Shown in pieces: positions 45,314 to 53,333 of a stretch of DNA of 64,000 bases. The notes under the pieces are model-generated. The model saw only the letters and a list, made by a program, of their open reading frames with translations. It was not told the DNA's origin and made no database searches. Numbering within the stretch: position 1 is the first letter of the stretch; every line of letters starts with the position of its first letter. This DNA comes from Bradyrhizobiaceae bacterium PARB1 (GTDB taxonomy: Bacteria > Pseudomonadota > Alphaproteobacteria > Rhizobiales > Xanthobacteraceae), in contig NKIY01000002.1 of assembly GCA_002256345.1 (NCBI GenBank), forward strand, positions 310,001 through 374,000. The letters run 5' to 3'. The translations under genes and the position numbers were made by a program.

Positions 45314-46516
45314 TCATGTCGCTCTTCCGCGTCCGGTGAGCCGTTGCAGCAATCGTGCCGCACGGTCCCGCAACAAGCCGAAGACGAGCGAAATTCCGTT
45401 CAGGTCTGCCGTCGCAGCAGGTGCAGATGTGGTGCCTCCCGACAGACTCCGGTCGAGATTTCCGGCGAACTCCGCGACCAGCCGCGCCGCGAGATCGCGC
45501 ACGAGGCCGCTGCGTCCGATCTGTGCCAGCATGCCAGTTAGGCTGTAGCCGATACCGAGTTCGACACGCGTTGCCGTGCCGTTGGTCTCGGGCACGAGCC
45601 GATAGCGGATTTCGCCTTGCGTCGTGGAGCGGCTGCGCTGGTCATTACCGATGCCGATGATGCGGCCGGCGAAATTTTCTTCGTCACGCTCGACACGCGC
45701 CGCGCCGTTGAAGTTGGCAGAGATCGGCCCGATCTTGACCTTGATGGCGCCTTCGACGCGTTCGGGGCGCGGCGTTCCGTTCAGCGTCGCGCCGGGAAGG
45801 CACGACGCGACGGCCGCGATATCGTCAAACAGAGCGAACACCTGTGCCGGCGGATGCGCGACAGTGAATTGCTGCTCCATCACCGTCGATGGTGTGAAGT
45901 CGGGGATCTCGAGCGGCGCGCCGGAGCTCGCAGCTTCCGCAACTGCCGGCTTCGCCGGTGCGAGCTTCTGCGAAGCCGTGCATGCCGCGTGGCCCGAACC
46001 GGCCGGGCCCAGCGCTGTGCGCCCGGCACTCGGCATCGCCGGGATATCCCGTGCCCGCCGTGCCTCGATCACCGATTTTACGGCGCGCACGATTCCGACA
46101 TAGCCCGTGCAGCGACAAAGATTACCAGACATGCCAACGCGGATCGCCTTGTCGTCGGGCTCATGCAGGCGCAGTACGAGATCGCGTGCCGACACCAGCA
46201 TGCCCGGCGTGCAATAACCACACTGCAGCGCATGTTCGCGGGTAAAGGCAGCGCGCAGTTCGGTGGCGATCTCGTCGTCGTCGAGGCCTTCGATCGTCGT
46301 GACGTCGGCACCATCGCAGGCAAGGGCGTAAGTGATGCAAGAGCGTGTCGGTACGCCATCGACAAGGATGGTGCAGGCGCCGCAGACGCCGTGCTCGCAA
46401 CCGAGATGCGTCCCGGTCAGATCCAGCGTATCGCGCATCATGTCGGCGAGGCTGGTGCGCGGCTCGATGGCTTTTTGCACGCTGCGCCGGTTGACGGTGA
46501 GTTCGACGGTATTCAT
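45314..46516 (-). CDS. Molybdenum hydroxylase [2Fe-2S] subunit fused to CoxG/SRPBCC domain
   Basis: The 400-residue protein joins two parts. Residues 1-155 are a CoxS-type subunit with a plant-type [2Fe-2S] site (C40, C45, C48, C60; LGCEHGVCGACTILVDG) and the second cluster (C99, C102, C134, C136; QCGYCTPGM, GNLCRCTGYVGIVRAV). After an Ala/Pro linker (about 156-205), residues about 212-350 form a CoxG-like SRPBCC domain (FTVAHPPAQVFALFDDIAAV, ASCLPGATLNG, GAIKVKIGPISANFNGAARV). A basic amphipathic tail ends the protein. In CO dehydrogenase operons CoxG is a separate membrane-associated protein; here it is covalently attached. It overlaps coxM by 4 bp. Confidence 0.9.
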   Translation of the reverse strand: MNTVELTVNRRSVQKAIEPRTSLADMMRDTLDLTGTHLGCEHGVCGACTILVDGVPTRSCITYALACDGADVTTIEGLDDDEIATELRAAFTREHALQCGYCTPGMLVSARDLVLRLHEPDDKAIRVGMSGNLCRCTGYVGIVRAVKSVIEARRARDIPAMPSAGRTALGPAGSGHAACTASQKLAPAKPAVAEAASSGAPLEIPDFTPSTVMEQQFTVAHPPAQVFALFDDIAAVASCLPGATLNGTPRPERVEGAIKVKIGPISANFNGAARVERDEENFAGRIIGIGNDQRSRSTTQGEIRYRLVPETNGTATRVELGIGYSLTGMLAQIGRSGLVRDLAARLVAEFAGNLDRSLSGGTTSAPAATADLNGISLVFGLLRDRAARLLQRLTGRGRAT

Positions 46517-47346
46517 GCAGCCTCCGCGACAGCTTTGCGGAGCACCGCGACATGGATGTACCGGTCGGCGGCGTCGGTCATACCGGCTGCGACGAGGAGT
46601 CGGTCGGCGACGCGAGCGTCGAAACGCGACTTGAACGCACCATCGATCCTGCCGCCGAAGAATTCCGCGGCGTCATCGACCACCACGGGTGCGGCCTCGA
46701 CGGCGCCGATGACGATGCGTGCCTTGCCCGCATCAGGATCGATCAGCACTGCCCCGATGGCATGGGCGAATTCGCCGGTCTTGCGGCAGCTCTTCACATA
46801 GGCCCAACGTGCTGCCGGCGACATCACCGGCACATGCACGGCTTCCAGCATTTCGCCGGGCTCGATCACGCTTTCCAGCGCGCCGAGGATGAAATCCTTC
46901 ATCGCCACGCGGCGCGTGCCCCTGGCGCTGCGCAGCGTCAGCGACGCGCCGAGCGCCGTGAGCGACGACACCCAGTCGGCAGAGGGATCGGCATGGCTGA
47001 GCGAACCGCCAACCGTGCCGCGATTGCGTACGGCACGGTAAGCGATATTGGCAGCTACGCGCTGCATCGCGCCGCGCGTAACGTCCGGGACGCGACCGTC
47101 CTCGATATCGGCGTGGGTGATGCAGGCGCCGAGCGTTAGTTCGCTGCCGTTGACATCCGCGCGCTTCAGCTCAGCGATGCCGGTGATGTCCAGGATCGTG
47201 TCGGGAGCGACGAGGCGGAGATTGAGCATCGGGCCGAGTGACTGGCCGCCGGCGATGATCTTCACCGTACCGTCCGCAGCATTCATCACCGCCAGGGTCG
47301 AGGCGATGTCGCGCGGGCGCTCGTAGTTGAATGGCGCGGGCTTCAT
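46513..47346 (-). CDS. Molybdenum hydroxylase FAD-binding medium subunit (CoxM/XdhB-like)
   Basis: The 277-residue FAD subunit has the two binding segments of the family, IIAGGQSLGPMLNLRLVAPD and RNRGTVGGSLSHADPSADW, and a C-terminal CO-dehydrogenase flavoprotein domain (GAVEAAPVVVDDAAEFFGG). It passes electrons from the [2Fe-2S] clusters to the final acceptor. It overlaps both the large-subunit gene and the Fe-S/CoxG gene by 4 bp, consistent with a stoichiometric complex. Confidence 0.93.
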   Translation of the reverse strand: MKPAPFNYERPRDIASTLAVMNAADGTVKIIAGGQSLGPMLNLRLVAPDTILDITGIAELKRADVNGSELTLGACITHADIEDGRVPDVTRGAMQRVAANIAYRAVRNRGTVGGSLSHADPSADWVSSLTALGASLTLRSARGTRRVAMKDFILGALESVIEPGEMLEAVHVPVMSPAARWAYVKSCRKTGEFAHAIGAVLIDPDAGKARIVIGAVEAAPVVVDDAAEFFGGRIDGAFKSRFDARVADRLLVAAGMTDAADRYIHVAVLRKAVAEAA

Positions 47347-49724
47347 GCGGCCGGCCTTTCCGCATCGCGTGCTTCGATGATGGCCTCGACGATCCGTTTC
47401 GGCGTGATCGGCGAATGCAGCATCTCAACTTTGAGACCGCGCAGCGCGTCGTTGATTGCATTGCCGATGGCGGCCGGCGGCGCGATGGCGCCGCCTTCGC
47501 CGATGCCCTTGACGCCGAACTTGGTGTAGGGCGACGGCGTCTCCATGTGATCGAGCCATGGCTCCGGCACTTCGGTCGGGCCGGGCAGGAGGTAGTCGGC
47601 GAGCGTGGTGTTGAGCGGCTGGCCGGCGCGGTCGAACGGCATCTCCTCATAGAGTGCGGTGCCGATGCCTTGCGCGAGGCCGCCATAAATCTGGCCATCG
47701 ACGATCATTGGATTGACCAGCACGCCGCCGTCTTCGACAATGACGTAATCGAGGATCTCGACATCGCCGAGATCGGGATCGATAGCTACGGTGACTGCAT
47801 GCGCCGCATAGCTGAATGTGCCGGTATCGCGCTTCGGCTTGTAACCGGACGTCGCCTCGAGCCCGGCGGGATCGACGTCACCGGGCAGATCCTGTGGGCG
47901 GCGATACCAGGTATGGGCGATTTCCTTCAGGGTTACGCTGCCATTCGGCCCGCGGATCTCGCCGTCCGCCAGCACGACGCTGGCTTCGTCCACCTGCAGC
48001 AGCTTGGCGCCGATCTTCTTGGCGCGCTCGGCGAGTTCGTGACATGCCGTCGCGACGGCGCCGCCGGCCATCACCATGGCGCGCGATCCCCAGGTGCCGG
48101 TCGAGTAGGGAGTCATGGTCGTATCGCCATGAACGAGCCTGATCCTGGCGATGTCCACGCCGAGCAATTCATTGGCGACCTGAGCCATGGTGGTTTCCAT
48201 GCCCTGGCCGTGCGAATGCACGCCAATGCGCAGTTCAAGCCCGCCATCCGGCGTCAGGCGCGCAGTCGCCTGCTCGTGGCCGGGCACCATGGGAATGCCC
48301 CAGCCGGAATAGACCGAGGTGCCATGCGCAGCCTGTTCGCAATAGATCGACAGCCCGACGCCGATCAGGCGGCCATCATCTTCACCCTTGCGCTGGCGTA
48401 CCCGGATGCTGTCGATATCGATCTGCTTCAACGCACGGCGCATCGCTTCGGGATAGTCGCCGCTGTCGAAATGTTTTTTGGTGATGTTGTCGAACGGCAT
48501 CTGCTCTGGTTGCGGCAAATTGCGCAGGCGCACCTCGCCGGGTTCGAGCCCGGCTTCCACGGCAACCAGATCCAGCATCAGTTCGAGCGCGAAGCAGACG
48601 CCCGTGCGGGCTACGCCGCGATAGGGCAAGATCGGGCACTTGTTGGTCGCCACCGAAAATGTGCGACAGCGATAGGCCGGCATCTTGTAAGGGCCGGGCA
48701 GGATGCTGACGACTTGCGCCGCTTCGAGGCAGGCCGAGAACGGATAGGACGAGTAAGCGCCGGAATCGACCAGTGCCTCGCAGTCGATGCCGCGCAGCGT
48801 GCCGTCGCGATCGGCATAGACGGTGATCTTGTAGAAATGCTCGCGGCAATTCGCGGCGGCCGTGAGGTGTTCGCGGCGATCCTCGATCCAGCGCACCGGG
48901 AAGCCACGCTTCATGGTCAGCCACGACAGACACACTTCCTCGGGCAGCAGGATGCCCTTGTGTCCGAAGCCACCGCCGACGTCGGGCGAGACGATCCTGA
49001 TCTGTCCCTGATCCATCTCAAGGCAATCGGACAGGCCGTTGCGCACGATGTGCGGCATCTGGCTGCCCGAATAGAGCGTGAGCTGATCAAGACGATGATC
49101 GAATGTGGCAACGACACCCCGACCTTCCAGCGGCGACATGCACTGCCGCGCGGTCGAGATCTCGCGCGTCACCTTGATCGGCGCATCGAAAGCGGAATCG
49201 ATATTGGTTTCGAAGAAGCTTTCGAGGAAGACGTTGTCGCTCCAGTGCTCATGAACCAGCGGCGCGCCCGGTTCGAGCGCCTTGCGCATATCGTAGACGG
49301 CGGGCAGCTCTTCGAGATCGAGCGTGACGGAGGCAGCAATATCTTCCGCCTCCGCACGCGTCGGCGCGACGCACATGGCGATCAGCTCGCCGACCTGGCG
49401 CACTTTGCCGGTGGCGAGGATCGGCTGGTCAGACACCTTGAAGCCGGTGAGCGACGTTACGGCGCGGATTGGCTTGATGCCGACGAGATCATCGGCCGTG
49501 AACACCACATCGCGATAGCGTTCGGGAACATGAATCCCCTTGATGCGGGCATGGGCGAGAGGGCTGCGCACAAAGGCGACGTCCTGCAACCCGGCCAGGC
49601 GGATATCGCCGACGAATTGCCCGCGGCCGCGCATCAGGCGGTCATCCTCCTTGCGGGGCACGCGCGCGCCGACACCCTGCCGTGAGGCAGGGCTGGCTGG
49701 CGCGATGTCTCGCTCGTTGCGCAT
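47343..49724 (-). CDS. Molybdenum hydroxylase large subunit (xanthine dehydrogenase family)
   Basis: The 793-residue protein has the ald_Xan_dh N-terminal domain (VPRKEDDRLMRGRGQFVGDI) and the molybdopterin-binding domain. Visible cofactor motifs are VSPDVGGGFGHKGILLPEE, VHSHGQGMETTMAQVANELL, TGTWGSRAMVMAGGAVATAC and the catalytic Glu in VKGIGEGGAIAPPAAIGNAI. The active-site loop reads PYRGVARTG, unlike the AYxCSFR loop of form I CO dehydrogenase, so the substrate is an organic ring or aldehyde and not CO. ATG 49724 (MRNERDIAP) is preferred to an upstream start at 49760. A long ORF on the opposite strand is a composition artefact. Confidence 0.93.
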   Translation of the reverse strand: MRNERDIAPASPASRQGVGARVPRKEDDRLMRGRGQFVGDIRLAGLQDVAFVRSPLAHARIKGIHVPERYRDVVFTADDLVGIKPIRAVTSLTGFKVSDQPILATGKVRQVGELIAMCVAPTRAEAEDIAASVTLDLEELPAVYDMRKALEPGAPLVHEHWSDNVFLESFFETNIDSAFDAPIKVTREISTARQCMSPLEGRGVVATFDHRLDQLTLYSGSQMPHIVRNGLSDCLEMDQGQIRIVSPDVGGGFGHKGILLPEEVCLSWLTMKRGFPVRWIEDRREHLTAAANCREHFYKITVYADRDGTLRGIDCEALVDSGAYSSYPFSACLEAAQVVSILPGPYKMPAYRCRTFSVATNKCPILPYRGVARTGVCFALELMLDLVAVEAGLEPGEVRLRNLPQPEQMPFDNITKKHFDSGDYPEAMRRALKQIDIDSIRVRQRKGEDDGRLIGVGLSIYCEQAAHGTSVYSGWGIPMVPGHEQATARLTPDGGLELRIGVHSHGQGMETTMAQVANELLGVDIARIRLVHGDTTMTPYSTGTWGSRAMVMAGGAVATACHELAERAKKIGAKLLQVDEASVVLADGEIRGPNGSVTLKEIAHTWYRRPQDLPGDVDPAGLEATSGYKPKRDTGTFSYAAHAVTVAIDPDLGDVEILDYVIVEDGGVLVNPMIVDGQIYGGLAQGIGTALYEEMPFDRAGQPLNTTLADYLLPGPTEVPEPWLDHMETPSPYTKFGVKGIGEGGAIAPPAAIGNAINDALRGLKVEMLHSPITPKRIVEAIIEARDAERPAA

Positions 49725-49763
49725 CGACAGACTCCCAATATCTTTCGGTTCGGCGTGCAAAGC

Positions 49764-51041
49764 TCAGGCCGCGACGGCCTGAGGCAGGATTGGGGCGATG
49801 GCGTCGTAACGAACGCCGCTGCGCATGCAGAAAGCCGGCTGCAGCAGGCCTTCGGAGACAGTTTTGGTGTCCTCATTGTCGCGCAGGATGAACTTGCCGG
49901 GGATTTGCGAGATCACCGAAACGTCCGCATCCATTCCGGCTTTCAGCGAGCCGATCTTATCGGACAGGCCGATCATCTTCGCCGGGTTCGATGTCACCAT
50001 CGGCACCACCTGTTCGAGCGTAAGGCCAAGCGCCATCATCGAACTCATCGCCTGGACCAGGCTGAATTTCGCCTGGCCCTTGAACGGATGGTTCTCGTCA
50101 TCCTCGTGCTCGTCGGGCGTACCGGCAGGAGCGGGCACTTCGGTGTTGTAACCGTGGATGTCGGCACCGAGCGTGTTCGGCACGATGCCGGCGGCTATCG
50201 CCTTCTTGGCGAGGCGATAGGAGAAGTGGCTGCCATGGCCGACATCGATCTTGAGGCCGCGATCGATCGCGGCCTGGATCACCGGATGAACTTCGCCCTC
50301 GCGATTGACGAAGCCGCCGGGATGCCGCGTGAACGGATGCGCGAGCACGTCGCCTTCCTTGAGCAGCGGGATCACGCGCTCCAGGATCGTATCGACATCC
50401 TCGCCATTGGTGCCGCTTTCCGGCAGGCCCCAGAGCTGGCCGAAATGCACATAGACCGGCAGCTCGGCGCGCTTGCCGATTTCCGCCGCCATCTCAATCA
50501 CGCGGATGCCCCAGCGGGCGAAGCCGCCGATCTCGGCATGCGCCTTGATCCCGCGCACGAGATCGCGATTGGCGACGGCGGATTTCACCGTCGCGTCGAT
50601 ATCGACGCAATCGGGGCTGTAGAGATTGGGATAGAAGTGGCCCTCGAGCCCGCCGACGAGATAGGCCGACAGAAATGCGTAAACCCTGGATTTTGCCGGC
50701 TCCGCGATGAAATGACGGAAGCCGGGCAGGGTCATGCAGGACGGGCCGCCTTGATCGATCAGCGTGGTGACACCAGACTGCACGCCCACCATGTCTGGAT
50801 TCATGCCGAAGCGGCCGGAGACATATTGAAAGACGTGGCCATGGGTATCGATCAGGCCCGGCAGCACCAGCTTGCCGGTGACGTCGATCACCTCGCGTGC
50901 GCTCGTCGGAAGAATGTCGGACTGCACCGCGGCGATCTTGCCGCCCCGGATGGCGACATCCTTCATGCCGTCGATACCGGCAGCGGGATCGATGACGCGG
51001 CCGCCGCGCAGCAGGATGTCGTATGAGGCAGTAACGGACAT
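49764..51041 (-). CDS. Amidohydrolase / deacetylase-family metallohydrolase
   Basis: The 425-residue enzyme belongs to the dihydroorotase-like amidohydrolase group. The metal-binding pattern is readable: VLPGLIDTHGHVFQ (HxH), a lysine in VRGIKAHAEIGG that may be the carboxylated bridging ligand, the histidines in YVHFGQLWG and LAHPFTRHPGG, and the terminal metal aspartate in LGADIHGYN. Substrates of this group are cyclic or acyclic amides, ureas and N-acyl compounds. As first gene of the train, 39 bp ahead of the large subunit, it probably hydrolyses either the hydroxylase product or the imported precursor. ATG 51041 (MSVTASYDILLRGGRV) is the family start. Confidence 0.9.
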   Translation of the reverse strand: MSVTASYDILLRGGRVIDPAAGIDGMKDVAIRGGKIAAVQSDILPTSAREVIDVTGKLVLPGLIDTHGHVFQYVSGRFGMNPDMVGVQSGVTTLIDQGGPSCMTLPGFRHFIAEPAKSRVYAFLSAYLVGGLEGHFYPNLYSPDCVDIDATVKSAVANRDLVRGIKAHAEIGGFARWGIRVIEMAAEIGKRAELPVYVHFGQLWGLPESGTNGEDVDTILERVIPLLKEGDVLAHPFTRHPGGFVNREGEVHPVIQAAIDRGLKIDVGHGSHFSYRLAKKAIAAGIVPNTLGADIHGYNTEVPAPAGTPDEHEDDENHPFKGQAKFSLVQAMSSMMALGLTLEQVVPMVTSNPAKMIGLSDKIGSLKAGMDADVSVISQIPGKFILRDNEDTKTVSEGLLQPAFCMRSGVRYDAIAPILPQAVAA

Positions 51042-51097
51042 GATCGGTCTCCAGAATTTTTCGCGCTCGTTTCTTCCGCGTTTTCTCACGCACCGGA

Positions 51098-51121
51098 AAA
51101 TACGAAGCATGCTTCGTATTT
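51098..51121. promoter_or_regulatory. Perfect 24-bp palindrome, probable MarR operator
   Basis: The half-site AAATACGAAGCA (51098-51109) is followed directly by its exact reverse complement TGCTTCGTATTT (51110-51121). It lies 57 bp before the amidohydrolase start and 74 bp before the MarR start, in the shared divergent promoter region. MarR dimers typically bind such 16-24-bp palindromes. Control of both directions by the adjoining MarR protein is the obvious reading. Confidence 0.75.
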
Positions 51122-51194
51122 GACTAAAGCAAGGGGCGTGCCATTATTGACGAAGCGCAATTCACCGGCGCTGGCCGGTCGCGGGAGATGCAAG

Positions 51195-51689
51195 TTGTCG
51201 GCAAACAAAACGACGCGTGGCGGCGCTGCGCACAAACCCTGGCCGCTGGAACAGCGGCCGGGCTATCTGATCCGACGACTGCATCAGATCCATGTGGCTC
51301 TCTTTCAGGAAGCCTGCACGGATTTCGAAATGACGCCGTTGCAATACAGTCTGCTGTCGGCGCTCGCGGTGCGCGGAACCGCTGATCAGACCAGCTTGGC
51401 CGCTGATATTGCTCTGGATCGGACGACGACCACTGGCGCGCTGAAGCGCCTGGAAGCTCGTAAGCTGGTCGAGCGGCCGGTAAGCGACGATGATCGACGG
51501 GCGCGCGTCTGTAAGCTGACGGCCGCCGGGGCATCGCTGCTGAGCAAGATCGAGGGCGCAGCGCGCGAGGCCCATCGCGAGACGCTGGCGCCGCTCAGCC
51601 GGGCGGAGCAGGAGCTCTTTCTCGCGATGATGCAGCGCATCGTGGTCGATCATGCCGACCGTATGCGCGGTTCCGAGGCGCCGATTTGA
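51195..51689 (+). CDS. MarR-family transcriptional regulator
   Basis: The 164-residue winged-helix regulator shows the MarR pattern: YLIRRLHQIHVALFQEACTD (dimerisation helix), MTPLQYSLLSALAVRGTADQ, recognition region DRTTTTGALKRLEARKLVER, and wing SDDDRRARVCKLTAAGASLL. TTG 51195 has GGGAGA at 7-base spacing and removes an unrelated basic stretch. A TTG at 51120 overlaps the palindromic operator and is unlikely. Divergent from the amidohydrolase-hydroxylase-Liv train, it is the likely ligand-responsive repressor of that unit. Confidence 0.88.
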   Translation: MSANKTTRGGAAHKPWPLEQRPGYLIRRLHQIHVALFQEACTDFEMTPLQYSLLSALAVRGTADQTSLAADIALDRTTTTGALKRLEARKLVERPVSDDDRRARVCKLTAAGASLLSKIEGAAREAHRETLAPLSRAEQELFLAMMQRIVVDHADRMRGSEAPI

Positions 51690-51884
51690 CCAAACGGCTC
51701 TTTGGAATGATTAAAAATTGATCGCGCCTGTCGCGGATTCGTGCAAACGCGAGGACGCCCCCGGTTGGGCGAACCGACCTCTTCCGCCAATTTGCCATCC
51801 AGCATATTGAAACTGCTAAATGAGGGTGCGAATTCATTCGACCGAGTGAAATGTCGCAGATCGTGCAGCATCGACGGATACATT

Positions 51885-52244
51885 ATGGATCGTAACGACA
51901 AACTCTATGGGCTATGGCGCGAGCAGGGCGGGGCCTGTTTTTATTGCGACGGCCCTACATTCGTTCTCGATCGCGAGCCCAAGGATTCCGCGCGGCGCCG
52001 TCTTCGGATCGAAATCGGCGTCTCCGGCGCTGGCAAGCATCTCAATCAGCACGTTGCCACGATCGACAGCGCGACGAAGGCGATGGCGTGCAAATTCTGC
52101 AATTGCAGCCGCGAGGGCAAAAGTCCTGCAGCTCATCGACGATCGATTCAGGCGGTGGTCGCTGCCGATCGGCATCCGGTGAACCGTTTGATCGAGGTGT
52201 ACGGAGAAGGGCGCCTGTCGTGGCAGCTCATCGGCGGCAACTGA
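51885..52244 (+). CDS. Small HNH-nuclease-like protein, probably catalytically degenerate
   Basis: The 119-residue protein opens MDRNDKLYGLWREQGGACFY. Its paired cysteines C18/C21 (CFYC) and C69/C72/C74 (CKFCNC) are placed like the zinc knuckles that frame an HNH endonuclease core. The usual DHV(I)P / N / H core is replaced by NQHVATIDSATKAMACKFCN, so only one histidine is well placed. It may bind DNA without cutting, or the family may use a variant core. ATG 51885 is preferred because similarity begins there; an in-frame start at 51741 is possible. It stands alone between the MarR gene and a LysR gene. Confidence 0.6.
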   Translation: MDRNDKLYGLWREQGGACFYCDGPTFVLDREPKDSARRRLRIEIGVSGAGKHLNQHVATIDSATKAMACKFCNCSREGKSPAAHRRSIQAVVAADRHPVNRLIEVYGEGRLSWQLIGGN

Positions 52245-52281
52245 GAAATAACGTCTCGCCGGTCCAAGCGGAAATTGTCGC

Positions 52282-53199
52282 CTAGCGCCCGCGCCAATAT
52301 TGCCAAGGCGGTGGATCAGGGAATGCGAGTTTAAGAAAGTCCAGAAAGACGCGCACGCGGTTACTCAACAATCGCCGGCTCTGATACACGGCATAGATCG
52401 GGTGCTCTTCGGGGCATTGATGCTCTGGAAACAGTTCGATCAACCGGCCCTGCGCGAGATCGTCAGCGATCTGCGTCTCTATCAGCCTTACGATGCCGAG
52501 CCCTGCACGAGCGAATTGGATCAGGACAGAAGCCTGGTTCGAGCGAATCCGGCTTTTGACGGAAAGCGGGGCGGACTGCCCGTCCTCGCCGCGGATTGTC
52601 CAGGTGCTTGCCGCGATCGACGCATGGAAATTGAGACAGGCGTGTTGCGCCAGTTCCCGCGGATGCGACGGGATGCCGTGCTCTGCTAGATAGTCCGGCG
52701 ATGCGCAGATGATCCAGCGCGTGCTGGTAAAGCGCGTGGCCACCAGCGAGCTATCGCTGAGATGTCCGACATGAATCGTAACATCGGTGCCTTCATCGAG
52801 CAGCGGGCCGGGATCGATACGCAGTTGAATCTCGACCTGCAGGTCGGGATGGGCGCGACAGAAATCAGGAAGTTTTTGCGCCAGCACCGTCTGGCCGAAG
52901 ATGGGCATTGAGCGGATGCGCAGCGTTTCACCGCCGAGCTTGCCGTTGAAGACCGTGGCGTCCGCGGCCTCGACGGCTTCGATGGCGGAAAGAGCGGCCT
53001 GATAGAACAGTTCACCCTCGGGCGTCATGACGATGTTGCGGTGCGCACGGCGAAACAGAAGCGCGCCGACGCGCTCTTCCAGGCGCGAGACCAGCTTGCT
53101 CACCGCCGACGGTGTGATGGCGAGGTTTCGCGCTGCAGCGGAAAAGCTGCCGTCCTCTGCCGCCCTCACGAAAACCAGCATCTCGGTGTAGCGGTTCAC
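52282..53199 (-). CDS. LysR-type regulator of the Baeyer-Villiger gene cluster
   Basis: The 305-residue protein has a LysR helix-turn-helix (EMLVFVRAAEDGSFSAAARN, ITPSAVSKLVSRLEERVGAL) and an effector domain of the PBP2_CrgA-like class (WIICASPDYLAEHGIPSHPR). GTG 53199 gives the usual N-terminus (NRYTEMLVFVR); a TTG at 53217 would add six residues. It is divergent from the Baeyer-Villiger monooxygenase gene with a dyad between them (53220-53236), the standard layout for autoregulation and activation of the neighbour. Confidence 0.9.
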   Translation of the reverse strand: MNRYTEMLVFVRAAEDGSFSAAARNLAITPSAVSKLVSRLEERVGALLFRRAHRNIVMTPEGELFYQAALSAIEAVEAADATVFNGKLGGETLRIRSMPIFGQTVLAQKLPDFCRAHPDLQVEIQLRIDPGPLLDEGTDVTIHVGHLSDSSLVATRFTSTRWIICASPDYLAEHGIPSHPRELAQHACLNFHASIAASTWTIRGEDGQSAPLSVKSRIRSNQASVLIQFARAGLGIVRLIETQIADDLAQGRLIELFPEHQCPEEHPIYAVYQSRRLLSNRVRVFLDFLKLAFPDPPPWQYWRGR

Positions 53200-53219
53200 G
53201 TTTTCTCTTGTGACCAAAA

Positions 53220-53236
53220 TTCACATCAGGTGTGAA
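53220..53236. promoter_or_regulatory. Dyad in the LysR/BVMO intergenic region, candidate LysR site
   Basis: TTCACA-TCAGG-TGTGAA is a perfect 6-bp inverted repeat with 5-base spacer, located just upstream of the LysR start and about 100 bp before the monooxygenase start. The position fits a LysR recognition site used for autorepression and for activation of the divergent gene. The exact T-N11-A spacing is not met. Confidence 0.5.
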
Positions 53237-53333
53237 GGATAGAGTATGGAAAGCCATCCGGCAAATCTCTAGCCTTCGATTCAACAGGATGCGGTGCGCT
53301 GTAGCCGCCAAGAAACGAAACGGGAGATGAGCC

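Noticed and set aside
47331-49685. 784-codon open frame on the plus strand
   Set aside because: It is antisense to the molybdenum hydroxylase large subunit, whose family motifs are unmistakable on the other strand.
45314-49724. Naming the Cox-like genes as carbon monoxide dehydrogenase
   Set aside because: The large subunit lacks the AYxCSFR loop required in form I CO dehydrogenase, and an amidohydrolase and importer accompany it.
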